From Pomacea canaliculata (lineage: Eukaryota > Mollusca > Gastropoda > Architaenioglossa > Ampullariidae), in assembly GCF_003073045.1 (NCBI RefSeq), contig NC_037596.1:11839950-11903949 (forward strand): a stretch of DNA of 64,000 bases. The letters run 5' to 3'. Positions 11,695-24,193 of the stretch are shown here, in pieces; position 1 is the first letter of the stretch; every line of letters begins with the position of its first letter. A program made the position numbers and the translations under genes. The notes below the pieces were generated by a model that ran no database searches, had not been told where the DNA came from, and worked only from the letters and a program-made list of their open reading frames with translations.

Positions 11695-14600
11695 ACAGAG
11701 GGATCAGGTGAGTATTCTTTTTACAGAATTTTAATAGTATTTCCTGTAAATAATTTTTTTATATGTTGTTATAGTAACCTCCTAAAAGAAATACACTCCC
11801 TGATGATCGCTCTCTCATGTATCAACAAAAGTTTTGATGTAGAATTACATTTTATAATCATTAATCAGTATATACTGTATAATCAATTTATAGAGACTGC
11901 AATTGCATTCTGTACTAAAACGTGCATCTACACAAGTTGCCAATATACCAACACAGCCCACTCTCAGCAATGTTGAATGACTAAGTGTACATAGTGTTTC
12001 TGTACTGCTAGATATGTCTTTAAAAAAAGCCTACACAATAATGTGATTAAAGACAAAAAAGTCAACAATAGACTGTCAATACACCACTTGCTCATACAAT
12101 TATAAATAGCTGCCTGTGTATTTTCTCACAATCAAGCTTTACATTAGTGTTTTATGCTTTATCCTCCCGTGTGATAAGTGTTAAAAGGGCAACAGATAAA
12201 AGTGTCATTTATTATCAAAAAGCAAAGCAATTTCGTGGTTTCTTCAGTCAATATAAGAATCTAATTTATGATTTGAATATCTTCAACACAGAAACGTCCT
12301 CAGTGTAAACAAATAACTTCTTTACAGGGATAGAGATGAGAGCAGAGTTTCAACAGAAAATGTGCGGGAAATGTTTACACGTAAGTGGCTCACATACTTC
12401 TTAAACTGTAATAACATAGGCATTTTTTGGTGTGGTTGTTCCTTCCTTGTAATTCTTTCACATACTTCCTCCGTCTTTCTTTTATATTATGACCTTTTCT
12501 TCCCCTTTTTTTATCATTGTCGAGTACAGGGTGTCGCGTGTGGGAAGAGTGTAGTAAGGTTTCTGGTTCTTCTAAAAGCAACTTTTACAGGCCTTGCGTG
12601 CAAAGTTGGGGAATTTGTCATTCTCCAGCAGACTAATTGGCTTCTCCGGAAACGCAGAGATGTCCAGCGGACAATCCCAGCGGCACGAAATAGTTGATGA
12701 CTAGTTGCCAATCACCCTGTCTGTCACATCAGGTGGAAATAATATGGTTCCCCAATAACATCTTTTTTTTAACTGACCAAATTGACGTATAGTTATTTTT
12801 CTGCCTGCTGGGATCTGGAGGGGTTTGTACATCGTTGCAGAATTGGCATGAATCAGGGTTGGGCGGCCACTTTTGTATTTAGTTCGGGTGCGAAAATTTG
12901 GCGGTAGGAACAGGTATGTTTCGGAAAGATTTATGCCGGTTTGGTGGTGACGGTTGCCCTGAGAGTTATGGTACGTTGTATTCAAGTGTTGACGTGCAGC
13001 TAATTTTCCCTTCCAAAATCAGAGAAATAAGGAAACTTCGTTTTGAGCATTGAACTCCAAGTGTGCATGGTGTTTTGTAACAACTAACCCGTAGTTTATT
13101 GCGCGTGTGTTATTACTGCTTTTTTTACAATAAATTGCACCTTTGGATAATTGGAAGTAAAAGAACTCAAATAAGTGAATAGTACATAAAACGTATTTTA
13201 AAGAAAGGCACTTTAGTAAAAAGAATGAATACCCTTAGCTAATACAATACAATGTTTAACTGAATTGCGTTAATAAATAAATGGAGAACAAAATGTCTAC
13301 AAAAAGAAAGAGCATAGTATTTTTGTCATAATATTTTTAAAACAAATGTGCTAGCGTTTGAAGATCATAAAGAGGTTTTAAAGACAAATTAAGTGTACAC
13401 AGATTGAAGAACCTTTAACATTTATACATTAGTACTTAATTTCTCAGGAAACTCTTCAACAGAAGCAACCGAAAATGATTATACCTCCATGGTTGTCCAA
13501 GAAAAAATGCGCCAACAACAAGGTGAGACATAGTGATTATAACCTTCCCAGTGAGACAGAAAGGTGCAGAAAGGTAATCCCACTTAAAATAACTTCCATT
13601 TTTAGCACAAAAGCACATCGAGTCTTCCACAATAAAAGTTATTCTCATTCTTTTTCTTTATCCAGAGAGACTGTGGACAAAGTAACTCGCACGTCTCTCT
13701 AACACAAATTCAAAAAGAAGAAAATATTATACGAAATATTTAACTTGCATCCTAGAAACATACGCTGACTGTAACTGCTGTAAATGAAAATATTGTGACT
13801 TCTTTAACATCACTTTTATCTTCTTTAATGACTATTGTAATAGTTAACTGAAATTGAAATTTTCTCTCGATAGGTCCACATGTTGTTTACAAAAAAGAAA
13901 AATGCATGTTCTTAAATTCGCTGAAAGAAAAACATATATCAAAATACTAACTTTACTTAAAGTATGAAAAACTGAAAAGTGTAAGTCGGGAAAAACGCGA
14001 TGGACTTTTGTGTAGGAAATATCAGATAGCAACTTAAAGAAAAAAAAAACAAAAAAAAAAAAACAACATCCGAAGCAGCAATAACCTCCACTAGTTAGAT
14101 TCTGTACTTAGTAGGATAATGAATGATGATAGGTGATGCATTATTTTCGAATTTTTTACAGGTGTGAAGACTGATGTTGCTGAAGTCGCAAATGTTGGTG
14201 CATCAGCAGAGATAATGGTAAACATTCAGCTTGTTTCAGAAGGTGTTACACGGTCACTAATAGCGTTTTGCTTAATGTTTAATCCAGTCTACTGTGCATC
14301 GGATAGGTCACCCTGAAATTGTAGTACAAGAATATTTTGACATCATCCTGTCTGAAAATAAAACCGAAACGTAGATATGACTACTTAAGTAAATCTGTCA
14401 ACCATTAAAATATCGTTAACTTATTTATGGTTGCAATATTTAACTAAAAGTGAAACAAAAAAAGACAATATTTTATGAGTGGTTGAAACTAGCAGTTTGT
14501 TTCCTTGGCAGCACATTAACTCTTTGACAATTTATATTCTTGTTTATTATTTTTATGCACAGTACACTTTTGAGGCTAAAACAGACTCACATTAATCGTA

Positions 14601-15358
14601 TGATCTGTACGTTTTTTTCCTTTTATTTATTTTTTTGTGTGTGTGTTTTGTTGTTCTGCGTGCTTTTCTTGATAAGACTGACTTCATTTCCGTTCGCATT
14701 TAACAAGTAATATTTTAATGGTTCGCTCTACACTAGTGACCAACACATGGTGTGGTGACTAAATTGATCAGACGTGTTTAATTATCTTTCTAATGAGCAC
14801 TTAAGTGATAATGTTTGACTAAACTTCATTAGATAGTTTTGTTTCCATTGCATACTCGTAATGAGCGAATATCAAAACAATTTCATCTGCATAATCTCTG
14901 TCGAAATGGATTGATAACACATAGAACACGCTGAAAAATCAAATTAATGGATTCTTATACTTCTAGCTAAAACCATCTAATTTAAAATATTTGTAATATG
15001 AGTTTGTGACCTTCTAATATTTGAAACATGTGGACTAACTTTGCCTTAACAAGAAAGTTGACTGATTTTTATATTTGATGATCACAAACAATACCAAGAC
15101 AAGTAATGCAGAATGTAAGCAAATTTGCAACTTGTTTATTTACAAGCGTTGAGAAACACTGATAGTTATTATCTGATTTTATCTCACTTATAACAGGAGG
15201 CTTCGTCTATATGCCGCCATAAACGTTCAGATGGGTTGATTTACGGAGACCTGGACTTTACAACCACCAGTGTTAGTGATACAGTCAATGGCACCATGTT
15301 GGAGACTGAGTACGCTGCACTCAACTTCAATGCCATTGTTCCTCCACCACGTGACTAA
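11695..15358 (+). CDS. gene 2: cytoplasmic tail exons of a long-type receptor, ITIM/ITSM-like end; 5' part unresolved
   Basis: Five exons continue in one frame: 11695-11707, 12328-12380, 13448-13522, 14162-14217, 15197-15358 (stop). Their phases match the tail of gene 7. Two lengths are identical (53 bp versus 60817-60869; 56 bp versus 62769-62824). The 13-bp exon differs from its 19-bp partner by two codons. Gene 7's 189-bp tail exon and one of its two YVSA-type exons have no partner here. The last exon has LIYGDLDF, then TEYAAL 23 residues later, ending IVPPPRD. A possible membrane exon ends at 11357 (VFLGLFFVACCSTLV then basic residues, phase 1), but no clean acceptor or start was found for it. 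The Ig exon upstream is dead. Either the gene now uses an ectodomain I could not see, or a pseudogene retains an intact tail. Confidence 0.6.
12520..12990. other. GC-richer coding-like patch inside a gene 2 intron
   Basis: Several frames stay open on both strands, for example the minus ORF 12701-12985 and a plus frame running from an acceptor-like site near 12590 to a TAG near 12699. Base composition differs from the flanking AT-rich intron. The patch may be an inserted element or a decayed gene fragment. No family was recognised and no single frame can be preferred. Confidence 0.25.
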
Positions 15359-15369
15359 AACAAAGGACC

Positions 15370-15375
15370 AATAAA
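15370..15375 (+). promoter_or_regulatory. candidate poly(A) signal of gene 2
   Basis: AATAAA begins 12 bases after the gene 2 stop codon. Another AATAAA-like motif lies near 15768. Position fits a 3' end signal; no transcript evidence is available. Confidence 0.4.
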
Positions 15376-18300
15376 AAAGAAATAGAAGAAAAAATATTTT
15401 TAAAGAAGGTTTAAAATTGATATCAAGAATATTTAACATTTTTGTTATTTAGATGAAAGAAGTGTTTTACTTTTAGCAGAAGTCACTTTGAATACAAATT
15501 TACTTTTCCTGTATGTTCAATTGAAAACGCAACAGGATGGCCATATAGTTAACTGATGATGTTGCTAACATATCTAGTACGAATGATTTAATGGGACAAA
15601 TCATGACTGGTAAAACAAATCACTCTTGGTGTAAATAGTTTTGGTTAGACAATTATTCAAACTTTTCTTTGGAAGTTAAGTCAGTGTATAGAATAACTTT
15701 CCATCTTTAAATGTGTCCACTGGATATTGCATTTTGAAATGAATAGTTAAATAAGAATTATTAATAAATTATTTCTGAAATGTTTTCTATATATACATAT
15801 CAGTTCCTCTATGGACAATGAATATCAACAGTTAAGGACGTTTTCTATTTTACACATAAGGCTAGAGCTAGATAAAGTGTGGACTTATCAGCTACTTTCA
15901 CAGCAAATAGCTTATTGCAAGCTGCTTAAAGGAGTTGTTAAATCTTCCCGATGTGGGAAAAACTGACAAAATGACCGAGATTTGCCGTACAGAAGGTTTT
16001 GAGTATATGTTAGAAAATTTAGTGAATACTTTATTATTATTATCTCGCACAGCTGTTTGTGTGTATATTTATATTCAAAGAAAGATTTTGACTTGATAGT
16101 CTACTACATACACACACGCATGTATGTGCGGGTGGATGTATAATTATTTAGACCAAACAGATAAGGAAGTATGAGTTGACAAATATCTGTACTGTTAAAA
16201 TTCTATAAACTCGAGTTTATACCGCCCTTGTCCTGTATAGCAAATACCTACAATTATTTTTTTTTAAATCAGGTTTTGAATTTCCAATGATGTTGGGATT
16301 CCACTATTAGCACAGTTTTTAAAATATAAGAAACTGGGTATCAATTTAACTTTCTGGTGTGATAGCTACACCATCTGCATAAACATGGTCAAGACTTTTT
16401 ACTTTAAATATTTAAGTTTAGGAGTGTCTACTTTCAGTATGGGATTATATCAAGACATCTACTAGACTTAAAGAATTAGCTCTACGGATATCTGTTCCTA
16501 TTTCAGTTCTAAGAACGGATGACATACGTAGCTGGGGTGTGTGGTTCATACCCGGACTAGTCAGTAATCCATCCTAATCTTAATGCTCAATCCTACTTCT
16601 GATGGAAGGAGTTTTCCTCACTTCGATAAACGAGAGAAAACTAAACGAATATTATTCACAAATGTTATTTCGCCAATATGATGGTTTCATAAACTTATAA
16701 AATGTGTTATTTGTCTTCTTTGACCTGTCTTTGTATTGTTTTCAAGATATAGCTGTAATTAATTCTCTTTCTGCAATAAACTTCATGAGACAAAGGCATG
16801 TGTTTCGTTCTGTTATGGCCATGCCATAGTACTAGCTCAGAATGCAATGTCTATTGTCCCTCTAATCAAATACCGAACCAAAACATATTTCTGTCTACCT
16901 TAGAATTGGATAAAAACACGCAAAAGCAAAGAGGTGGACAGATGTCCATACGGAACACTAATAGCGCAATGTGAAGATTTTTCCCTTTACAATTTCTGGT
17001 AACAAAGCAGACAGGGAGAGTATGATTCTCTTTGCATGTGGTTCTTTTTTTCCAATAAATCTTCAATTTTTCTTAGTAGACAAAAAAAAAAAAAAAAAAA
17101 GAAGAATGTAGAGAAATTGGAAACCACTTAATTTAAAACATTTTCTATGTTTGTCATCTTACTCTTCTTCTCCGCAATACACACTATTAGAACAACACAA
17201 AAATGCTGGACAACTAAACCACACACATACACGCACTCACAAACACAGAGAATTATTTATTGGATATACTATAGTAGAAACATGGAAGAAGATAAGAACT
17301 GTGTGTTTGTTCCTAATTCTCTTGATTTTCTGTCAAGCCGCTTTTAGCTTTAGAAGAGGGTTGTTTCAGCGAAAGGGCAGCTCAAAGTACACTGTACATC
17401 ACTAAGTTCAATTTCCTTGAAACCTTTCCTTAGAAGAGACTGCACCGTTTGTTCACTTCAGTTCAGCCATAAGTTTCAGTTTGATTAATCACCTTAAAGG
17501 ATTGACACTGCGCCTGTTGTTTAAACAACAAACCTACGCAATGTTCTTTCTCTCTCTTGTTTTTCGGTTTGCTATCAAGGATTACATACTGGTGTGAGTT
17601 GATGAAAACTTTTCAAAATAAACAAAATGTATTAAAAAATCATATGCGCGAGGCTATTCCCCCTTTCTTCTCATGTAAACACACACACGCACACACTAAA
17701 GATATAAATAATGTAATATAAATACATTGAAAAGTCATTTTAATGTAAGAAAAACATACCAACTGTTCTAAAAAGTTGGTCACACAGACATCACGTGAGA
17801 ATCATACAAGCCAAGATCTGTAACCTAAAGGTCAATAAAAGGTTTGTTAATTTTCGTAAAGTATGAAAAGACCTTGTCGCCAAAAACACATTTAAAGTCT
17901 TCAAGTGTATGACAGACATATAAAACATATTATTTGTTAACAAGTAAAAAGCATAAAACACAACCAGCGTTCTTCTGGAAGGAAGATGTTATAATTAGGT
18001 TTTAAAGTTTCAAAAAGAAACAATGATCTCATTGCTTGATTTCCTTTCTTTCTTCCTTTCATTGTTTTTTCTTTCATTTTTTTTCCTTGCATTTTTTCGC
18101 TTTCAGTTTTCATTTGTGCTTGTTTCGACTATTTTAATCAGACATGAAAAGTAGCAGGAACAAATAAATACGCGGTACAAGATAAGTACAACAGCCAAAC
18201 CTCTGAGAGGAAAAAAGACCTTTGCCCTAGTCTACTGCCCATGACCTGGAAAGTTTAATCAAAATAGTTTAATTTCTTATAACTTTGGTCGATTAAGAAT

Positions 18301-19683
18301 CTATGAACAACATTTACTGGGAAATTTAGCTTTCCTGGCGTCTTTTCTTTCAAAATTTAACTCGCACAGGCCTACCATTGAGATCGTCCGAAACTAGCCA
18401 CACCTTTAGCCTTTTAATGCCGACTCTGTGTACAAGCTGATACAAATGTCCATCATTCAATTTCGTTTGTCTTCACACATTCTTGGCAGTGGTAACACAG
18501 GCTCAAATGTCGATTGCTCGTTTATGTTCTATATAAATCTGCAAACCAAATAATAATAATAATAACAATCATCATCATCATCATCGTCGTCGTCGTCGTC
18601 ATGTTTATTTACAGAGTTCCAGCTAAGGCGGACATAAGGTGTTTTAAGTTCATGTAATTTATTTTGTATAACTCATACCTATGACACTTACAGACACGAA
18701 CACACACAGAGGTTGGAGGGAACAGGATTACCGCAGGAGCCCATGATGCATACCCATGCAAATAGGAGTCTATCCAAATGTGTTTCAGAGTGTTTACCAA
18801 GACCCCGGACTCTCATGGCAACAGGAGATTTAGCTTTTTTTTTTACCACCTATCCCCTTATTTAAATGGTAGAAAGAAAGAGATAGAGAAGTAATGCAGG
18901 GGTAATGTATTCACAAACGTATTTGAATCTGACGGGTCTGAGTCCCTTACTACTATAGGCGATGCTTTTTTGGTCTACACACCACACCATTTCCAAGTAC
19001 TGGCGAAATCCTGCGAAACTCTCTGACTTCCAAAGATTTAGTTAAGTTTTCCTTTTACTGATCGTCTAATGTAGGGATTAGAAACAGCGTTTGTATTAGC
19101 ACTCAGAGGAAGAAAGCAAACATTAGAATAGGTCAGTAATAATTCTTTGCAGTTTAGTTGGAAATCAGCTATCAATGGCTGCCACATAATATAATGTAGA
19201 AGATCTACTGGGGTAGAAAAGAGACATAAATACAAAATATCCCAAATAATTAAACAGTTAAAAGTATAATAGTAGCAGGCTCACTTTTGCTGGTTTTGTA
19301 GTGTGAAATAAATCGGAGTCTTACCTGCAACAACAGCTGTAAATAAAAACAAAAATTGAAAAATATGCTAATTATTCTTTAACCACATTTTACCATTCAT
19401 GTTGTTTCTCTCCTCTTGCCTTATTGTTCACTTTCTTTCTCGATACAAATCATATAAATCAGTAAAGTTATTCTTTGTACTTAGTGAAAATTGAAGCTGC
19501 AGCAGGTGTAAAACGTTCTTTATCATTCACCTGCGTTTGCTAGCAAGTGTGAGTTCTGTTGCTCATTTATTGTAGACTAGGTTTATAAAGAACACCTTCA
19601 GTACATAAATATCAGTATTTAAATAAAAAAATTAATAAATAAAAATTTTACCTGTTTGTGTTCAACAGTGTCTATTCATATAG
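15376..19683. other. intergenic region between genes 2 and 3
   Basis: About 4.3 kb, AT-rich, without a supported gene. The minus strand was searched for membrane and tail exons belonging to gene 3 and none was convincing. A 66-codon plus ORF at 17147-17347 starts with a hydrophobic, signal-like stretch (MFVILLFFSAIHTIRTTQ) but has no other support. Confidence 0.35.
18550..18601. repeat. compound trinucleotide microsatellite (TAA, CAT, CGT)
   Basis: Runs of AAT/TAA, then ATC, then GTC units in direct succession. Confidence 0.9.
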
Positions 19684-20302
19684 TTAATTTTCAGAGAAAT
19701 TTCTGACGGTCATCATGAACTCTTGAACAGCATTTCCTGATAATTTGGATATTTCTTTGCTTTTGATTTCAATAGCCGAGTTTACTCGTGTCCGCAATTT
19801 GTGGATGACATGGAAAATACCCATTGACAGCAAAAACTTCATATACGGAATAAATGGATCCTCTTGACTTACTCTGACTCAAAAATGTTTTTTTCTCTGC
19901 AAAGTGTAGGTGAATTAAATGGCATCATGTTCAGCTTATGAAGCTTATTACCGTTCTTATTTTTCTGATCATCTTTTCGTTGGCGTATAAAACTGGTTTC
20001 TTTAGTACTAAGTAAGCAACTTCTTTTCGCATCGGAAGAGACAAAAGACAAAGACGAGTGTGCGTTCACACACGTCCTCAGGTACACCCACACCCACACC
20101 CAAACGTTATGTACGGAGACTAAAACCCTCATCTTTTCCGGGTGTATTATAAAATTTGTCTTAACATAGTAACCCCAACTTATTGTTCATCAATTTTGAT
20201 GCCATACGCCTTTTTATCAATCCCAACATCGACATGCGTATCTACATTAACTGAAAGATGATCCAAGTTGACCTTTTGAACATTTATTTCATTTTGTTTT
20301 GG
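19684..20302 (-). pseudogene. two short coding-like fragments, unidentified
   Basis: On the minus strand, 20302-20180 is open for 40 codons to a stop and reads like real protein (NEINVQKVNLDHLSVNV, then GIDKKAYGIKIDEQ). Below it, 19878-19684 is open for 64 codons with an amphipathic, helix-like end (EIKSKEISKLSGNAVQEF). Both lie just downstream of the last recognised exon of gene 3, but neither joins it in frame: the first begins only 19 bases past the gene 3 donor. They may be remnants of another gene or retrocopy, or chance. No family is recognised. Confidence 0.25.
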
Positions 20303-20321
20303 CTAGTTCTAGACTACCTAC

Positions 20322-21881
20322 ACTTGGCAAGAAGTGTCACTGATGTGTTCTTTTCCGAACCAGTTCCTTCACATCGAACAAGGGGCCAGTCATCTTGACA
20401 TCTGACGGTCACTGAATGTATGAGTTGTTCTTCTGATCTAGAAACATTTATTTCTTTTCCAGTTTTATCCAACAGGAAGAAGACAGTTTGAGGGTTTCCC
20501 TTGTCAAACGAGCAGGAAATGTTAACTTCTTTTCCCTCATTAATAAGATAGTTGCCATTGACCTCGTTTTTATCTATAGTGAAGCTTGAGACTTTGGGTG
20601 GATCTGGAAAAATAACAGATATCACACAGAATAAATCAACAACATTGTTACAGATGGAACACGTGACACCTAGCGTTTTATTTCATAATTTTGGTAAAAA
20701 ACAAAGTATGTTAAGTAAAAAAAAAATTGACACCCAGTTTGTTAATGACCCTAATCATACGAAAACACAAATACAGTGTTCAATTAAAACTTATTTAATT
20801 TCAGGTGTTAAACAAAGAATAAAAGAAATTATAGAGTCAAGGAAATATCCCTGTCCCCATGTGTGTGTGATGGATGCACAAATAAGGAGACAGCGATGAA
20901 AAACGAGGAGTAGTTAAAGAAAAGAATTAAATGTAAGACAGACAGAAAGAGATACTTACACAACACAGTAAGATTCTTTCGTATGAAGGTAGATGAATCA
21001 GAGTGTGTAGAAATCAACTCCCACTCAATCTGCACGTGAGAACGGTTCACTGTTCTGTTCAGCTCTGCTGGACCTGTCGGGCTGATGCACCGAACTGACT
21101 TCCCTGGTCTCTCAGTACACGTGTCATTCCAGTAGGTAATCGTCCCGTCATACTCTAGACTTCCGGTCTTCGTCCTGGTGTGAACAATTATTTTGTGTGA
21201 AGTATTCGACTCCTTACAGGTCGACATGTTCACCCAGAACGTCACGTGGAAAAAGTGATTTTCAACAACCGACAAGTCTTCTTCTTTAAAATGGTGAAAA
21301 GTCAGTTCAGCACCTACAATATACATTGTAAACAAACTGTTTATAAAAACTTTTATCAGAAACATAATTTATAGAACAACAAGCTTCTTTTCCAAAGTAA
21401 GTGTAATTCTAGAAAATAAATGTTTAGTTCATTAGCTAAAATTTCTGACGGAGTTTTAACGTAAAGTACGTTCAAGATTCTACATCTGCACAGTGATTAT
21501 GGTCATGAATATTTTTAGACTGCTTACTACATAAGTATGGTGTTAAAGAAGACCATGAAAGTCAAATATCTTGGCTTAAGACATTTTTTGCTATTAATAT
21601 ACATCGTAGATCAAGTCATTTAAAAATGAAAGAATATCATCAGTTTAGTATAATTTATAACATGTAAAGAAAGTAACAAAGCTGAAGAAAGAAATCTTAA
21701 ATAGCCTGACAGAAACTAAACAATCTGTTAGTATCAACTGATATGTAGATGTGTCGGGGTTATTTACATCTTCAGTTTGAAGATTAACAGGAAAAATAAA
21801 CTTACAGGCTTGCAGTGGAAGTGTTTGGTGCATCAACAACAAGACATGAGCGACACATGTGGTGGTTGAAGCTGGAGACAT
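20322..21881 (-). CDS. gene 3: secreted or truncated two-Ig-domain protein, 3' end unresolved
   Basis: Three exons on the minus strand, all ending in phase 1: signal peptide 21881-21806 (76 bp, the same length as in gene 7), Ig-like D1 21313-20960 (starts AELTFHHF), D2 20603-20322 (PPKVSSFTID to VTLLAKC). D2 is closely related to the second Ig exon of gene 7, sharing NEGK or DEGQ, KGNP, FFLLDK or FYLLDK, CxDDWPxVRCEG and SVTLL. D1 has many N-glycosylation sequons. An earlier in-frame Met exists at 21998, but the Met at 21881 gives the proper signal peptide. Without the gtaggt donor at 20321, the frame stops two codons later. No transmembrane exon was found downstream, so the product may be soluble, or its tail exons were missed or lost. 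Confidence 0.7.
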
Positions 21882-24193
21882 TATCGGCCTGTAGTTGTGA
21901 TGGTGGGGAACTGATGAGATCGAAGCCTGAGCTCCTTTCACTGGGGCAGTGTTTCCCGCACTACCAGCCCCTACTGGTCCTTTCAGGTCGCCAGTCATTA
22001 GCTTATAAACTTTGATTGATTAATCTTCAGCAACCAATAGAAACAAGAAGACACTGTTTCTTACAGTCTTTATACACGTATCTCTATCGTGACTTTCTAG
22101 CACTGTTCCCTTTCCCATGAAAGATAACTCCAATCAACAAAATGATTCTCGGACAGCAGCATTTACCTCCCTTTTGAATATTAAAAAAAAATAGCTTTTA
22201 ACTCATTATTATTTCTGTTTCGAGTAAATTAGACTTGCTGCAGTTTGGTCATATGGTGGGAAGGGTGTTGACGATTCAATCTGCTCATTTTAAGAACATT
22301 ATATAAATACAGTATCTGATAAAACAAAAATCCCAGCCATGACTGCCTTTCGCTGATTTTAGTTCCACGTTCAGTACAGTACAACTATATTTTATAGCAC
22401 TGAGACTGATTTCTGATTCTTCCACTTTAACTGGTTTTGTGGATATTAACGTGTTTACTTGCAGACAGCAGCGAGCTTTTAATGCTGATTATTATGGTAT
22501 TATTATGGATTTCCACAGGGCTGTTGTATATCACCAGTTTTGTATATCATGTGCACAGATAGGTACAGAAGTATTGAGGAGAATATCTTGTTAAAATGTC
22601 AAATGAAGTGATACCCCATCACTAATGTCTACAAGGAATACATTGCATAAATGCCTCATAAAAATAAAAAAATACTTGATGAGGTTATTACACTAGTTCC
22701 ATTAAATATTAAACCCTAACCCTTTACACTCTATATTACTTCCCTTTGACCATAATGTGAGCAAATCGTCTGCCGTAGACTTCAGATCTGCTTCACAAAT
22801 ACGCATATTTATACATACATAAACATGATTTAATAATATAAACTCAAGCATTTCAAGTGTAAAAATGCTGAAGAAAGATAAACTAAGGTGTGCACAATTA
22901 TTATACTGGGAAGGTAAATGTTTAGGTTACAAGTAACTAGGTTCATAAACAGTTCCGGCCATAATAAGATTTATGTATACTGAAAGCTCGCCTTAATCAA
23001 GAAAAGTTTTCGGTTCCATGTAGTGAAACCTTCCGGTATGTCGACATCTTGCCAATGAGTTTAATATAGCATTCGCTTCAATAAATAATACATATAATTA
23101 ACTGATGATAAAAGTTTCAAGTTTCGAATAATTTGATGGAAACGAATACCCAAGTAAATAATACTTGATTATGGCTTCCTCCTCTCGTAGGTCCTCTTTG
23201 TAGACTGGTAGATCTTAAAAAGCTAGATATTACAAACTAACTATGGATGATTATGTTCACCCAACAGTCATGTATTAAATTACTTTAAATAAGAATTTAT
23301 CTACCAATACATGTACGGCTTAGTGATTTTTTTTCATCCGGGTTCTGGGTGTCCTGCTATGGTATTGTGCTCTTTGACTTTTATTAACTCCTGACAACAT
23401 ACCTAATATATCGTCTTATATCATTTACTAAAGAGGATTTATCAAATATCGGTAAAAGTTCAAATGATGAAAGCACAATCAAGGAGAACATGAATGCGAT
23501 CTCACAAGTTTTTAATTAGTGTGATTCAGTAGGTAGTATTTTCGACATTTCCTTAAAGCCTGATGACTCATCACACCATGGCTGATATTTCGGGGAAACT
23601 ACCTGAAACCAAGCCTACAGGCAGCTTTTGTTTTCCTCGAAATATGACCTTCTTGGTCTCATTCTTTTCGGTGTAACCAATTATTTATAGAAACATCTCT
23701 CGATGTAAACTTAAGACATCCTGGTCTTTGGTGTTGTACTCGCTCTTTGTCCCAAACTTGTCTAAACTTTATCTTCAAACGACTATTTTGTAAAAATTGA
23801 GAGGTGGCAGCTCTTTGATGCTTGCCGCTGGACAAAAGTTGACTAAATGATATTTTACAACCAACTAGCAAACAATTAGAAGTATTTATTATCTGTCAAG
23901 GCATGCTAACTCTAAAATTTTTAAAAAATATATAAAATATATTTTCATGAGCAGCATTGACATTTGTCCTTTCTCCAAGAGATATGCCTCGATTGTTTCT
24001 TTATACTACAGAGTCGACTACATCCTTGTCCTCTTCCGTCTCAACACATCTCACGGAAATACTTCCCTTTGCCTTAATTGTTCCTAAACTTGCTCATCTA
24101 AAATGTTTATACACTAATTCCTCGGTGTCAGTCAAAAAGGAGGAAGGATACCTATATTTTATGTCTGTATCAAACTCAGTTACTAGAATAGTA
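21882..24193. other. head-to-head intergenic region between genes 3 and 4
   Basis: About 2.3 kb, AT-rich, no supported gene. It presumably contains the promoters of gene 3 (minus) and gene 4 (plus). No transposon or repeat was recognised. Confidence 0.4.

Noticed and set aside
16495-16620. tRNA-like B-box (GGTTCATACCC) suggesting a tRNA or SINE
   Set aside because: No matching A-box at the right distance, no cloverleaf, no poly(A) end or second copy seen.
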